Assembly: GCA_019137255.1 (NCBI GenBank)
Contig: WPDH01000582.1
Location: 1-23,283 of the forward strand
DNA length: 23,283 nucleotides
Origin: Corinectria fuckeliana
Taxonomy: Eukaryota > Ascomycota > Sordariomycetes > Hypocreales > Nectriaceae
Reading direction: 5' to 3'
A program made the position numbers and the translations under genes. This document shows positions 1-7,799 of this stretch, in pieces. The notes below the pieces were generated by a model. The model was not told the origin of the DNA. It made no database searches and saw only the letters and a list, made by a program, of their open reading frames with translations. Positions within the stretch are counted from its first letter, which is position 1. Every line of letters starts with the position of its first letter.

Positions 1-390
1 ATTATAAAGGTAGGTATTAGTATATTATAAAGCTTTTACTTAATAAGTATTTAGTAAGTGCTTATTTAGTATTCTTAAAGAGGCTACTAGCTTACTATTT
101 AAGCGAGCCTTAAGGTTAAGCCCTAAAGGCTTATATTAGGTGTTAATAGTGTTAGCGCTAATTATTATAAGGCCTGACCTAGGTCTGCTATATAAAGAAT
201 ATAAGTTTTTATCTAATTTTATAGTTTTTTTTATATTTATATAGAATAGAAGTACTATCTACCTTCTAGGTCTATAAAGTATAAACAAATAAAATAAAAA
301 TACTTTATATTTTATAGCCTATTAATTAAACCTTTATTTTAATTAAGCTTTATATTATATCGTATTTACTTCTCTACTTTTTATACTTGA
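1..390. repeat. AT-rich, TA-dinucleotide-rich block (probable RIP-degraded repeat)
   Basis: The first 60 bases contain only about 12 G or C, and the whole block is full of TA steps. Around position 390-410 the composition changes abruptly to ordinary mixed sequence. No open frame of useful length exists. In filamentous ascomycetes, repeat-induced point mutation turns C:G into T:A in duplicated DNA and leaves such TA-rich islands. The block is therefore inferred to be a dead transposon or other repeat whose identity is erased. It continues beyond the left edge. Confidence 0.6.
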
Positions 391-1074
391 TCTACTGCTC
401 ACTATCAGGTCAACCTTCCGGTCCTTCATATCGACTATAGCAGGAGATACTTATCCGTCAAGGTAGGTGGCCGGAAGATCCGAGAGGAGGTGAACAGATT
501 TGTCGCGAAACAACACGAATGACACGGCTGGGACGCACAGCCGCCATATTTCCAAGATCAAACTGGACCCAAGGTGCCGACATATATGAATCCTCGTTGC
601 ATGACGTATGAAAAGGAAGATGGCACCATAGAGCGGATGGTAAAGACCCCGCCCCCCCGGGTCAAGCAGCGCAAACCCCTCTGCTACATGATCTTGGCGG
701 CCCACTTCGCGCAGCGACTTTGTGCAAGTCTAGGCTATCTCGAATGGCAAGCATCGGTTGTCTGGGAGCCTTCGTGAATCACACTTAAATATAATGTACT
801 TTATCACAGCGTTGTGATAACCTACCTCTTCTGACTGACTGACCTGACGTTTTACCCCAGAATTCTTGGAAGTCATATCTAGAGTCGGCTGACGCCAATA
901 TACGACCGGGGCGCAGTTCTCCGAAAATGATAAACGCATTCGCGGTTGCAAACCCACGATTTCTTAGGCGGAAACGGCCCTGCGGATTGCCAGCGCTTTG
1001 CAGCCGGTACTCTACTTCCCGGCTCGAATCATGCAATCAACGAACCCATCGAAGAGGAGCCTTGAACAAAAAAG
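391..1074. other. No supported gene; flank of AT-rich block
   Basis: Composition is normal again, but the short frames in all directions show no recognisable domain and no consistent splice structure. If the kinase tail just downstream belongs to a longer gene, its 5' exons should lie here, but I could not find kinase motifs such as the catalytic loop or DFG in any frame. Confidence 0.4.
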
Positions 1075-1311
1075 ATGGAACAACTCACGCGCGGCCTCCT
1101 CTCAGACAAAATCATCCGCCAGGACTTGCTTAGGGAAGGGGGACACTTGGCTGACACGGTGACAGAACTAAATGGCGATGAGAAAGATGCGTTTCTCGAC
1201 TTTGCTTCTGGCATGCTCCAATGGTTGCCCGAAAAGAGGAAGACTGCCAATGAGCTTCTGCAGCATCCCTTTTTTGATTCGCTTAACAAAGATTGCGAAC
1301 GGAATCTCTAA
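1075..1311 (+). pseudogene. Orphan C-terminal fragment of a protein kinase (SRPK-like)
   Basis: A 78-residue open frame encodes what looks like only the end of a kinase C-lobe. The stretch FLDFASGMLQWLPEKRKTAN followed by ELLQHPFF matches kinase subdomain XI, with the invariant Arg in the KRKTA segment and the HPFF/HPWL ending usual in SRPK and CMGC kinases. The frame stops 10 residues after HPFF, as a natural C-terminus would. The ATP-binding loop, catalytic loop and DFG are absent upstream, so it cannot be an active kinase alone. It lies between an AT-rich (RIP-like) block and the eL21 gene. It could be a remnant of a larger kinase lost by rearrangement, or the last exon of a gene whose other exons I failed to recognise. 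Confidence 0.5.
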
Positions 1312-1668
1312 AATGACGGATGCTGACTGGACATGCGAGATGGTAATTGTCCGAACATGGCAGGCTGGTGCAGCAGCAGCCTTTGCGTCTAGCAGCGACC
1401 GGTTCTGTCTCAGTCATGGTAGAAATCTCGGTGCAAGGGTTTGGCGCGCGGGCAGGCCAATGCCTGGTCCCCGAGAGGCTGGACACACATCACCGGAAAG
1501 ATCCATGATAAGTACGCAGATGAAGGTTTGTTTGCAAGCATGTCATTTGGTCTCATTCCCTATGGACATCAAAATGCAAGCCCTTGCCATGCCGAGTTCT
1601 TTCCCATCCGGACGCAATAACCCCAAGCAAAAAGAAGCAAGCACCACACAACCTCGCAGAAATCCTTT

Positions 1669-2344
1669 TTAGATGGTAGTCTCGTAGGGAAGAGGGGTGA
1701 CGGTCTCGGGGGGGCTGTCGACGAGGGAGACGGTGCGGGCCTCGCGGGGGCCGAGGGGCTGACGCTTGACGGAGACGGTGACGCCGTCAGCCTTGGCCTG
1801 CTTCTTGGCCGCGGCGTTCTCCTTCACTCGCCTCAGGAAGTCGTCGCGCGATCGGGAGGGCTGGATGTGCTCGATTCGGATGTTGATTCGCTTCTCGAGG
1901 TAGCGGTGCTTGACCTTCTTGTAGATGATGATGCCGACGGCAGCCTTGGCGACGTTGTAGATGACACCGGTCTTGCCGTGGTAGACCTTGTAGGGCATAC
2001 TGTTGTGCGTCGTTAGTAAACCGCAAATTTCCCCGCCGCAGAGTTCGCAGGTCGGACGTGTATGGGGGGATCATCTTACCCCTTCTGGACCGCACCGTTG
2101 GTCTTGATATCGACGATATCTCCGACGCTGGAAATCTGTCAGCTTCGTCGCACACAGTCACTGGTCATTCCAGAACTCACTGGTACTGCTTGAGGTACGT
2201 GTTCAGGGCGATCATGCCCTTCTGGCGGAAATTCCGGCTGAAGGCATACTAGAAACATGGTCAGCACGACGTCGGGTCTCGTCCATCAAAGTTGGCGACG
2301 AAACATACGCGGGTGCCCGCTCTCTTTCCGTAGGAGTGACCCAT
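1669..2344 (-). CDS. RPL21: 60S ribosomal protein eL21 (four exons)
   Basis: This is a structural protein of the large cytoplasmic ribosomal subunit. Exons on the minus strand are 2344-2309, 2248-2181, 2127-2080 and 1999-1669, giving 160 residues, the same length as yeast eL21. The protein begins MGHSYGKRAGTR, continues with the family segment YAFSRNFRQKGMIALNTYLK, then VGDIVDI and a QKGMPYKVYHGKTG motif, and ends with the basic region and the REARTVS segment. Introns are 60, 53 and 80 nt. The first starts GTATGT, and the third contains a near-perfect branch site, TTACTAAC. The start is fixed by the conserved first 12 residues in exon 1. The gene is divergent from uS4 across a 386-bp shared promoter, an arrangement that fits coordinated ribosomal-protein expression. 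Confidence 0.97.
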
Positions 2345-2730
2345 CTCGAATCGTGTGCTGGGGACGCGGGAGGGTTGGGATTGGTGGTCGTGGTTTTGGC
2401 GAAAGAGATGGTGAAAGTCCGTCGCCTTGGTGTTGTGGATTTGGAAGGGCGCCTTGTGCGAACGGACCCTGGGATAATCCGACACTTTTTTTTCCTTTCC
2501 CGCGGACGGTAGGGCAAGGTCGAATGTGGTGTGGACCCGGAAGCCCCGTTAGGGTTCCCCAATATGCCATGCACGTGATCTCTGAGCCGCCAAATTTACC
2601 TCCCCACAAGTTGGCGATTTCCCGGACTTGTGTGCAAAAGTTCAACTCCCGCCAAACACCAAGGAGCAAGTCAAGTGAGTGCCACCGACGGCGACAATCC
2701 CAACGCGCATCAACTAACAACGACATCAGG
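2345..2730. promoter_or_regulatory. Shared divergent promoter of eL21 and uS4 with Tbf1-like and Cbf1-like sites
   Basis: The two ribosomal-protein start codons are 386 bp apart and face away from each other. The interval contains TTAGGGTT at 2549-2556 (reverse complement AACCCTAA, the ARCCCTAA motif bound by Tbf1) and CACGTG at 2572-2577 in the context ATCACGTG on the minus strand, the Cbf1 consensus. A T8-T9 tract lies near 2487-2496. Tbf1/Cbf1 control of ribosomal-protein genes is established in some ascomycete yeasts. Its use here is inferred from the motifs and their location. Confidence 0.55.
2675..2729 (+). other. 5' UTR intron of uS4 gene
   Basis: A GTGAGT donor at 2675, a CAACTAACAAC branch region near 2711-2721 and a CATCAG acceptor ending at 2729 define a 55-nt intron. 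The acceptor is one base before the ATG at 2731, so splicing would leave the start codon almost directly at the exon junction. Leader introns are common in fungal ribosomal-protein genes. The sites are seen directly; their use is inferred. Confidence 0.65.
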
Positions 2731-3458
2731 ATGCCTCCTCGCGCGTATTCGAAGACCTCTCGTGTCCCCCGCAGACCCTTCGAGGCTGCCCGACTGTCAG
2801 TATCACCGGCCACTGAACAAGAGCTCGCCTCTGTTTAAGTCGATTGTGAACCAACGACTGATACGATGCAATAGTGACTCCGAGCTCAAGCTCGTTGGCG
2901 AGTATGGCCTCCGCAACAAGCGTGAGGTGTGGCGAGTCGGTTTGACTCTGTCCAAGATCCGTCGTGCCGCCCGGTAAGCTCTCTGCCAACTTTCGCGCAC
3001 AGCGTCGCACGAGATGGGGGGAAGGTTTTCTAACAAGTCAACGCAGTCAGCTTCTGACCCTCGACGAGAAGGACCCCAAGCGTCTCTTCGAAGGCAACGC
3101 CCTCATTCGCCGCCTGGTCCGTGTCGGTGTCCTCGACGAGTCCCGCATGAAGCTCGATTACGTCCTGGCCCTGAAGATTGAGGATTTCCTTGAGCGCCGG
3201 CTGCAGACTTGCGTCCACAAGCTCGGTCTCGCCAAGTCCATCCACCACGCCCGTGTCCTGATCCGCCAGCGCCACATCCGCGTCGGCAAGCAGATCGTCA
3301 ACGTCCCTTCCTTCATCGTCCGTCTCGACTCCCAGAAGCACATCGACTTCGCCCTGTCCTCGCCCTTCGGTGGCGGCCGCCCCGGCCGTGTCCGCAGAAA
3401 GAAGGCCAAGGCCGCCGAGGGCGGTGATGGTGACGAGGAGGACGAGGACGAGGAGTAA
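2731..3458 (+). CDS. RPS9: 40S ribosomal protein uS4 (S9), three exons
   Basis: This small-subunit protein takes part in subunit assembly and decoding fidelity. Exons are 2731-2795, 2875-2973 and 3047-3458, giving 191 residues, normal for eukaryotic uS4. The N-terminus reads MPPRAYSKTSRVPRRPFEAA. KLVGEYGLRNKREVWRV, the strongly conserved LSKIRRAAR and DEKDPKRLFEGNALIRRLVR follow. The S4 RNA-binding domain holds LERRLQTCVHKLGLAKS, HHARVLIRQRHIRVGKQIVN and HIDFALSSPFGGGRPGRV. The C-terminus is a run of acidic residues, as in fungal orthologues. Introns are 79 and 73 nt; the second has a TCTAAC branch site. It is divergent from eL21 and convergent with SLU7. Confidence 0.97.
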
Positions 3459-3808
3459 ATGCACCAAACTGTGCGTTGGAAAAACACTCCCGTAACTCGG
3501 GCTGCTGGGGACGGAATACCACTCATGGGAAGGGGATTCTCTACATAGCTTGCGGCGTTGGCCAGAGGATAAAAATGGAATGATTTCGCCGAACGGTAAC
3601 GACGAGAAAACTACCTTGTTCTACCCCTCTACTGTGTACATGAGTTCCAATGAAATTCCATCGTCGCCCAAACCCTTGCCTGTCCATCTTCAAGTGAACA
3701 ACAACTGCTCCCATGTCTAACGCTCATGTCCGACGCTGCAACGTACGCCTGGTGCTCCTTGTGTTAGGAGAGTTGTCGTGATTAGATTTATTACTTAAAC
3801 ATGCGACG
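3459..3808. other. Convergent 3' UTR interval between uS4 and SLU7
   Basis: The stop codons of uS4 (plus) and SLU7 (minus) are 350 bp apart. The interval is of mixed composition, has no credible open frame, and presumably holds both 3' UTRs and polyadenylation signals. I see no strong terminator or RNA gene. Confidence 0.5.
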
Positions 3809-5215
3809 CTATGAAAGGAGCTCGTCCGTGCCAAGCATATTGGCCATGGGATCGTTCGTCACCGTCCTTTTCCGCCTGTACTCGTCCATTTCCTCCTCCG
3901 TGACGCCATTCATCATCTCCTCTCGAGTGCGCTTCTTCACCTTAGGATCAGCCCCGTCGCTCTCATTCGCCTCGTCCTTAGCCGTCGCCTCGTCCTTGGC
4001 CGTCGCCTCTTCGTCCTCGTCCGGCTTATCTTCGATCAGGTCCACGCCGTTGCGTTGCCTCTCAGCAGCCTCCCAAGCCTCCTTGCCCTCGTCGCCCGTG
4101 CAGTAGCTGTTCTTGACGAGCGAGTGACAGCACGAGTAGCCCCATTTGAAGTTGGCCCACCAGCTGCCCCAGGCGGACGTGTGGTTGTTGATGTACACGT
4201 CTTCGGCGTACTTGGACTTGGCTGCCTTCCGCGGTGCCCCCTTGATCAGGCCGGCCTCGTCGTACTCGACAAACGTCTCGGACTCGGTGACGGTCATGTT
4301 GCGAAGAGCAGCCGGCATCGTCTTCTGTTCGTCTGAGCCGTACTTGTCCAGCAGAAGCCTCTCCTTCTCGGCGCGCTGGGCCTCGGCCTCTTCCCTCTCC
4401 TTCTTCCGGTAGAACTCTCCCGCAGTGGGGTTGGCCTGGAGATGCTGGCCGGTATCACCGCTCTTCTCTTGCGCCTCCCAGGCATACCGCTGGGCATTCT
4501 CAAAGTCGCCGGCCTCTCCGGACCCCCGCATGAATCCGTCCTCGGCGAACAGCTCGGCGGCCTTGTCCGCAGTGGCGCCGCTATTGACCAAGGTCCTAGT
4601 CTTGGGGTCGTATTTGGCGGACTCGAGATCGAGGTTGACCAGGTATTTCGCCGTGTCTTCTCGGATCCTGAGCTGTCGGGTTGCCGTGCTCTGGTGCTTG
4701 CTCATGTCGTTTTCTTCGGCGTACTTATCGCCGTCGTCGTCATCGTCGCTCCCGTCGCGTGCCTTCGTCTGCTTCCGCAGACCCTCCATTTGGTTGTACT
4801 CGTCCACCACGGATCGATACTCCTTGGCGTCGTAGCCGTTCCAGCGATCCCGCTTGGCGTCCCACCCCATCTTGACGTCCTGGAGGACCTCGTCGGCCTG
4901 GATGTCCCTCCCCGTCCACTTGGCGCCCTTGGCCCTGGGCCGGCTCAGGCAGTCCTTCGCCTTGTGTGTCATGGCGCCGCAGTTCTCGCACGCGCCCTTT
5001 CGATATCTGGTGGCCGCGGGGCCGGCTTTCCTGCCACGGTCGTACCATTGCGACTTCTCGTCCTTTTCTTCTCGACGTTGATGCCTGAGGTAGTCGGCGT
5101 CGTCGCCTTCGTCGCCGGCGTAAAACGGACGTTTGCTGATGAAGGACGGGATGTAGATGTTTTCCTCCTTGGAGGCGGCGCCAGCGCCAGAGGGAGGTTT
5201 CGGGGGTGGTGGCAT
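3809..5215 (-). CDS. SLU7: Pre-mRNA-splicing factor SLU7
   Basis: SLU7 acts in the nucleus at the second catalytic step of splicing and helps choose the 3' splice site. The 468-residue protein is encoded by one uninterrupted exon. Near the N-terminus are IYIPSFISKRPFY and then a CCHC zinc knuckle, CENCGAMTHKAKDC, with C76, C79, H84 and C89. The family core DVKMGWDAKRDRWNGYDAKE, YLVNLDLESAKYDPKTR, EYDEAGLIKGAP, SKYAEDVYINNHTSAWGSWW and SYCTGDEGKEAWE follow in the usual order. A basic KVKKRTREEM segment near the C-terminus may be a nuclear signal. Just before it the six-residue unit ATAKDE is tandemly duplicated (18-bp DNA repeat near 3969-4006). Length and domain order are complete. The start gives the expected N-terminal motif and has no competing upstream ATG in frame. 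Confidence 0.96.
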   Translation of the reverse strand: MPPPPKPPSGAGAASKEENIYIPSFISKRPFYAGDEGDDADYLRHQRREEKDEKSQWYDRGRKAGPAATRYRKGACENCGAMTHKAKDCLSRPRAKGAKWTGRDIQADEVLQDVKMGWDAKRDRWNGYDAKEYRSVVDEYNQMEGLRKQTKARDGSDDDDDGDKYAEENDMSKHQSTATRQLRIREDTAKYLVNLDLESAKYDPKTRTLVNSGATADKAAELFAEDGFMRGSGEAGDFENAQRYAWEAQEKSGDTGQHLQANPTAGEFYRKKEREEAEAQRAEKERLLLDKYGSDEQKTMPAALRNMTVTESETFVEYDEAGLIKGAPRKAAKSKYAEDVYINNHTSAWGSWWANFKWGYSCCHSLVKNSYCTGDEGKEAWEAAERQRNGVDLIEDKPDEDEEATAKDEATAKDEANESDGADPKVKKRTREEMMNGVTEEEMDEYRRKRTVTNDPMANMLGTDELLS

Positions 5216-6130
5216 GGTGGACGCACGGAGATTGCGCCGAGGCAGTGGCGCGCGGTTTGAGGTTCGGGGATCTGAACAAGTAGGATGAGAAAGAAAGGGT
5301 GTTGAACCAAGGAATCTTGCTGCCCAAAAATGCCAAGTTTAGCAGAGGAGCAGGTTGAGGCAAGATAGTTTTTTGGCCAGTCTTTGACCTTGAAGCCCGC
5401 GAAAGCCAAGTACTAACCGTCGCAGGCGCCAAAGTTTCTTGATAAGCCACCGGCTTTTATCTCCACGTGACCGTGACCGTGAGAAGTGGAAGGATGAGGA
5501 CAATCTCTACTGCAGTATTTTTTCAGCATTTTCAAGTGACATTCACGTTATCGACTGGCGACATCCTCCGCTAAATTTGTGATGAAGGACATTATATCTA
5601 TGCGGCCCTCCCGTTTACCCTAATTATGTAGATGACGCCTTGTACAGATGGGAGCCAAAACTCGGATTTTACCTACGACGTACCTACCCTACACTGTTTT
5701 CGTCCGTAATCAAGGATATCAGCCCCCGGGCCCGGGTGGTGTTGTGACGGAGATTGTCGGAGGTTACATCGGCCGACATCCCGATCCACACCTGATTAAC
5801 GGAGGAGTTCATATGTCTATTCGGGCTGTATACTCACACTTCTTACCTATCGTTCGCTTTATCACAGTCCCGATTCCCGAATGCTTTATCTAACGCTCTA
5901 ACACCCTGATGCCCTAACTGCTCTATTATTATAAATAGTGAGACTATCCTAAAGAGAAGAAAAGAGTGAAACCCCAAATAAGCATGTAAAATGTGATATA
6001 CAGCCCGACTGAAAATATCATACAGCCCGAATAGCGCAGCTCATCATTATTGCTCGTGCTGGTCCTCTAGCATACTGACAGCAGGGCTCCCCACGAGAAC
6101 CTCTGTATGCACCAATCCCTCTCATCACGG
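5216..6130. other. Gene-poor interval upstream of SLU7
   Basis: About 230 bp next to SLU7 is probably its promoter and leader. The rest has only short open frames with no recognisable product. Two minor patterns are visible: the GC palindrome CCCGGGCCCGGG at 5725-5736, and a short direct repeat ATACAGCCCGA near 5998 and 6021. AT content rises between about 5900 and 6000. Confidence 0.4.
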
Positions 6131-6245
6131 GAGTTCAAATAACCATTGCCAAGTCTTCGGTCCCAACCGTAGAATTCTTCGCCGTATGTACCAATCCTGT
6201 AAGTCCTATAGCCAAAGCCTCCAACCTTGTATACCAATCCCATAA

Positions 6246-6500
6246 ATCCCAGCGCCCATTGCCACCTTTTCCCCTTTCGAACCCGAAGCCCCCGGCCAAA
6301 TGCCCCAACCCAACAAGTCCAAGCACCCATTGCCTCCTTTTCTTCCTCCAAGCCCAACCACTGATCCTGGAATCCAAGCAACCATCGGCGCCTTTCCTCC
6401 CCTCAAACCCAATGCTCCTGGCCACATGCCCCATCCACAAGTCCAAGCAACCATTTCCACCCCTGACCCCGGAATCCAAGCAACCAGTCCCACCCAGGCC
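6246..6500. repeat. Degenerate proline-rich repeat tract, possibly formerly coding
   Basis: The motif AAGCAACCAT or a close variant recurs near 6250, 6321, 6376, 6445 and 6478, at spacings of about 71, 55, 69 and 33. Two longer blocks are duplicated: 6288-6311 with 6414-6437, and 6363-6383 with 6465-6485. On the plus strand they read APG(Q/H)MP(Q/H)P and DPGIQAT, both copies in the same frame. All seven base differences between copies fall at third codon positions of that frame. The same positions are also wobble positions of one minus frame (GMWPGA/GIWPGA), so the coding strand is unclear. A plus-strand in-frame TAA at 6243 precedes the tract, with a possible ATCCCAG acceptor just after it. 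Confidence 0.45.
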
Positions 6501-6522
6501 TTCCTCCTCCTTCCAATTCAGC

Positions 6523-7452
6523 CTAGCGGCGTCGTTCGTTCCGGAGACTGCCCCGAGCAAGGTGTCGGTACTCCTGAGCCTTCTTTGGGGGGGCCATGAA
6601 CTGCTCGGGGGCCCGGTCCGCCATCCAAGTGCCGGGCACGAACTCGTCCGACCGAAAGCCAGGGTTGCCGTGAGGGCGCTGGCCTTGGACCCAGGCCCTG
6701 GGAGCGAAGTCGTCCGCCTGGCGGACGTCTCGAGCCCTCGCCTGGCGAAACGGGCCGGGATAGCGATTGACGGCAGAGGAGGCCAAAGACGACGTGTCAT
6801 CCACCCAGGCTCCAGGCATAGACCGGCGCCCTTCTGAACTGTCGTCGTAGTAGCCAGAGTCGGTAGGGCTGGGTGGTCGCAGCCGGTAGTCGTCCTGCAC
6901 TGGAGCCCTGGGGACGTAGAAGTCGTCCCGCGCAGCGAGCTGCCTGTGGTTGTGGCTGTGGCTGGGCGGCCGGCAGTCGATCTTGACTCGGTCTCCCGAG
7001 AGCGCGAAGAACTGGTAGGCCCGTTGGCCGCAGGGCAAGACCCGAACATTGAAGATGTTCAGCTGGGCCAGGGTTATGTTGAAGGTGTTGTTGATTCGCC
7101 CGTTGTGCTGGACCGTCACCTTCAACATGCTCTTGAGCATCTTCTTGAAGCCCCAGACCTGTGTCCAGGTCCAGTGCTGGTGGTAGTTGAGGCCTTTCAC
7201 CCAGTCGTAGACCCTGCCTCGGGCGGTCTCGTCGAACGACCAGGTATATGAGTCGATGACCATATAGTGTTCCTCGTCGTAGGGCAGTGTCAGGGTTGGT
7301 TGGCGTGGCGCCGCACTGTCAAGCAGCGCCACGGGCAGTCTCTGTGACCCCATGGTTGCCAAGATGAGGGGAGCCCCAGCCGTTGGCTGTGGGGGGAGCA
7401 CCAGAGGCTGTGGCTGGAAGCCAGCATATCCGTTTGGAGCGTAGCCGGCCAT
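6523..7452 (-). CDS. Hypothetical proline-rich protein, 309 residues
   Basis: I do not recognise this protein. The N-terminal 60 residues are rich in Pro, Gly and Gln. Residues of about 60-160 look folded (EEHYMVIDSYTWSFDE, VKGLNYHQHWTWTQVWGFKK, FNITLAQLNIFNVRVLPCGQ). The rest is disordered and contains a loose repeated motif: MPGAWVDD, FAPRAWVQG, FVPGTWMAD, plus the variant FYVPRAPVQD. No signal peptide or membrane segment is visible. The start at 7452 follows directly on a well-formed leader intron (7536-7457), which supports both the gene and its strand. The downstream end overlaps nothing recognised, but a repeat tract follows within 25 bp and might represent lost or alternative 3' coding sequence. 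It is probably a lineage-restricted gene. Confidence 0.65.
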   Translation of the reverse strand: MAGYAPNGYAGFQPQPLVLPPQPTAGAPLILATMGSQRLPVALLDSAAPRQPTLTLPYDEEHYMVIDSYTWSFDETARGRVYDWVKGLNYHQHWTWTQVWGFKKMLKSMLKVTVQHNGRINNTFNITLAQLNIFNVRVLPCGQRAYQFFALSGDRVKIDCRPPSHSHNHRQLAARDDFYVPRAPVQDDYRLRPPSPTDSGYYDDSSEGRRSMPGAWVDDTSSLASSAVNRYPGPFRQARARDVRQADDFAPRAWVQGQRPHGNPGFRSDEFVPGTWMADRAPEQFMAPPKKAQEYRHLARGSLRNERRR

Positions 7453-7456
7453 TTTG

Positions 7457-7536
7457 CTAAGACTTTCTTGTGATGGTTAGTACTTAGTTGCTTAGGACTT
7501 AGACCCTGAGGGTCTGAGGTAAGTGCGTTGACTTAC
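7457..7536 (-). other. 5' UTR intron of the hypothetical proline-rich gene
   Basis: On the minus strand a GTAAGT donor (from 7536), a perfect GTACTAACCA branch site (7474-7483) and a CTTAG acceptor ending at 7457 define an 80-nt intron. It is followed five bases later by the ATG at 7452. Inside it lies a perfect palindrome, AGACCCTGAGGGTCT, at 7501-7515. Confidence 0.7.
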
Positions 7537-7607
7537 AGTATCGGTCGTCGAGTGTGTGTGTGTGTGTCCGTGGGCGAGTGCGTTGGCGAGTGGGTGGGTT
7601 CCGTGTT

Positions 7608-7775
7608 GACGAGTGTGGTGGTGAGAGTGAAGTCGAGTGAGGTCGAAAGATGAGGAGTATGTTGACGAGTGTGTCGGTGAGAGTGAAGTCGAGTAAGGTT
7701 GAAGAATGAAGAGAATACTGACGAGTATGTCGATGAGCGTATAAACGGGCGTGAAGATGAGTATGTGTGAATGAA
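7608..7775. repeat. 56-bp tandem repeat in a gene leader
   Basis: GACGAGTGTG begins at 7608 and 7664, and the diverged GACGAGTATG begins at 7720, so the period is 56 bp. The first two units match closely through GGTGAGAGTGAAGTCGAGT. The third decays after about 20 bases. A TG microsatellite (about 7552-7567) adjoins the array. On the minus strand the tract is C/A- and C/T-rich and lies in the leader of the gene starting at 7452. Confidence 0.7.
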
Positions 7776-7799
7776 GTGAGTATCAAGTAAAACGGACAG

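Noticed and set aside
1172..1672. 166-residue plus-strand frame
   Set aside because: It overlaps the kinase-like fragment in another frame, has no motif, and runs to the 3' flank of eL21.
4442..5260. 272-residue open frame antisense to SLU7
   Set aside because: It is the low-complexity shadow of the SLU7 coding strand in GC-rich DNA. SLU7 has clear family motifs, and the antisense frame has none.
5725..5736. CCCGGGCCCGGG palindrome
   Set aside because: Short GC palindromes occur by chance in GC-rich DNA, and it is not near a mapped promoter element or repeat.
5648..5893. 81-residue plus-strand frame upstream of the repeat tract
   Set aside because: No homology, no splice support joining it to the repeat tract, and mixed codon use. 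It is possible as a first exon but unsupported.
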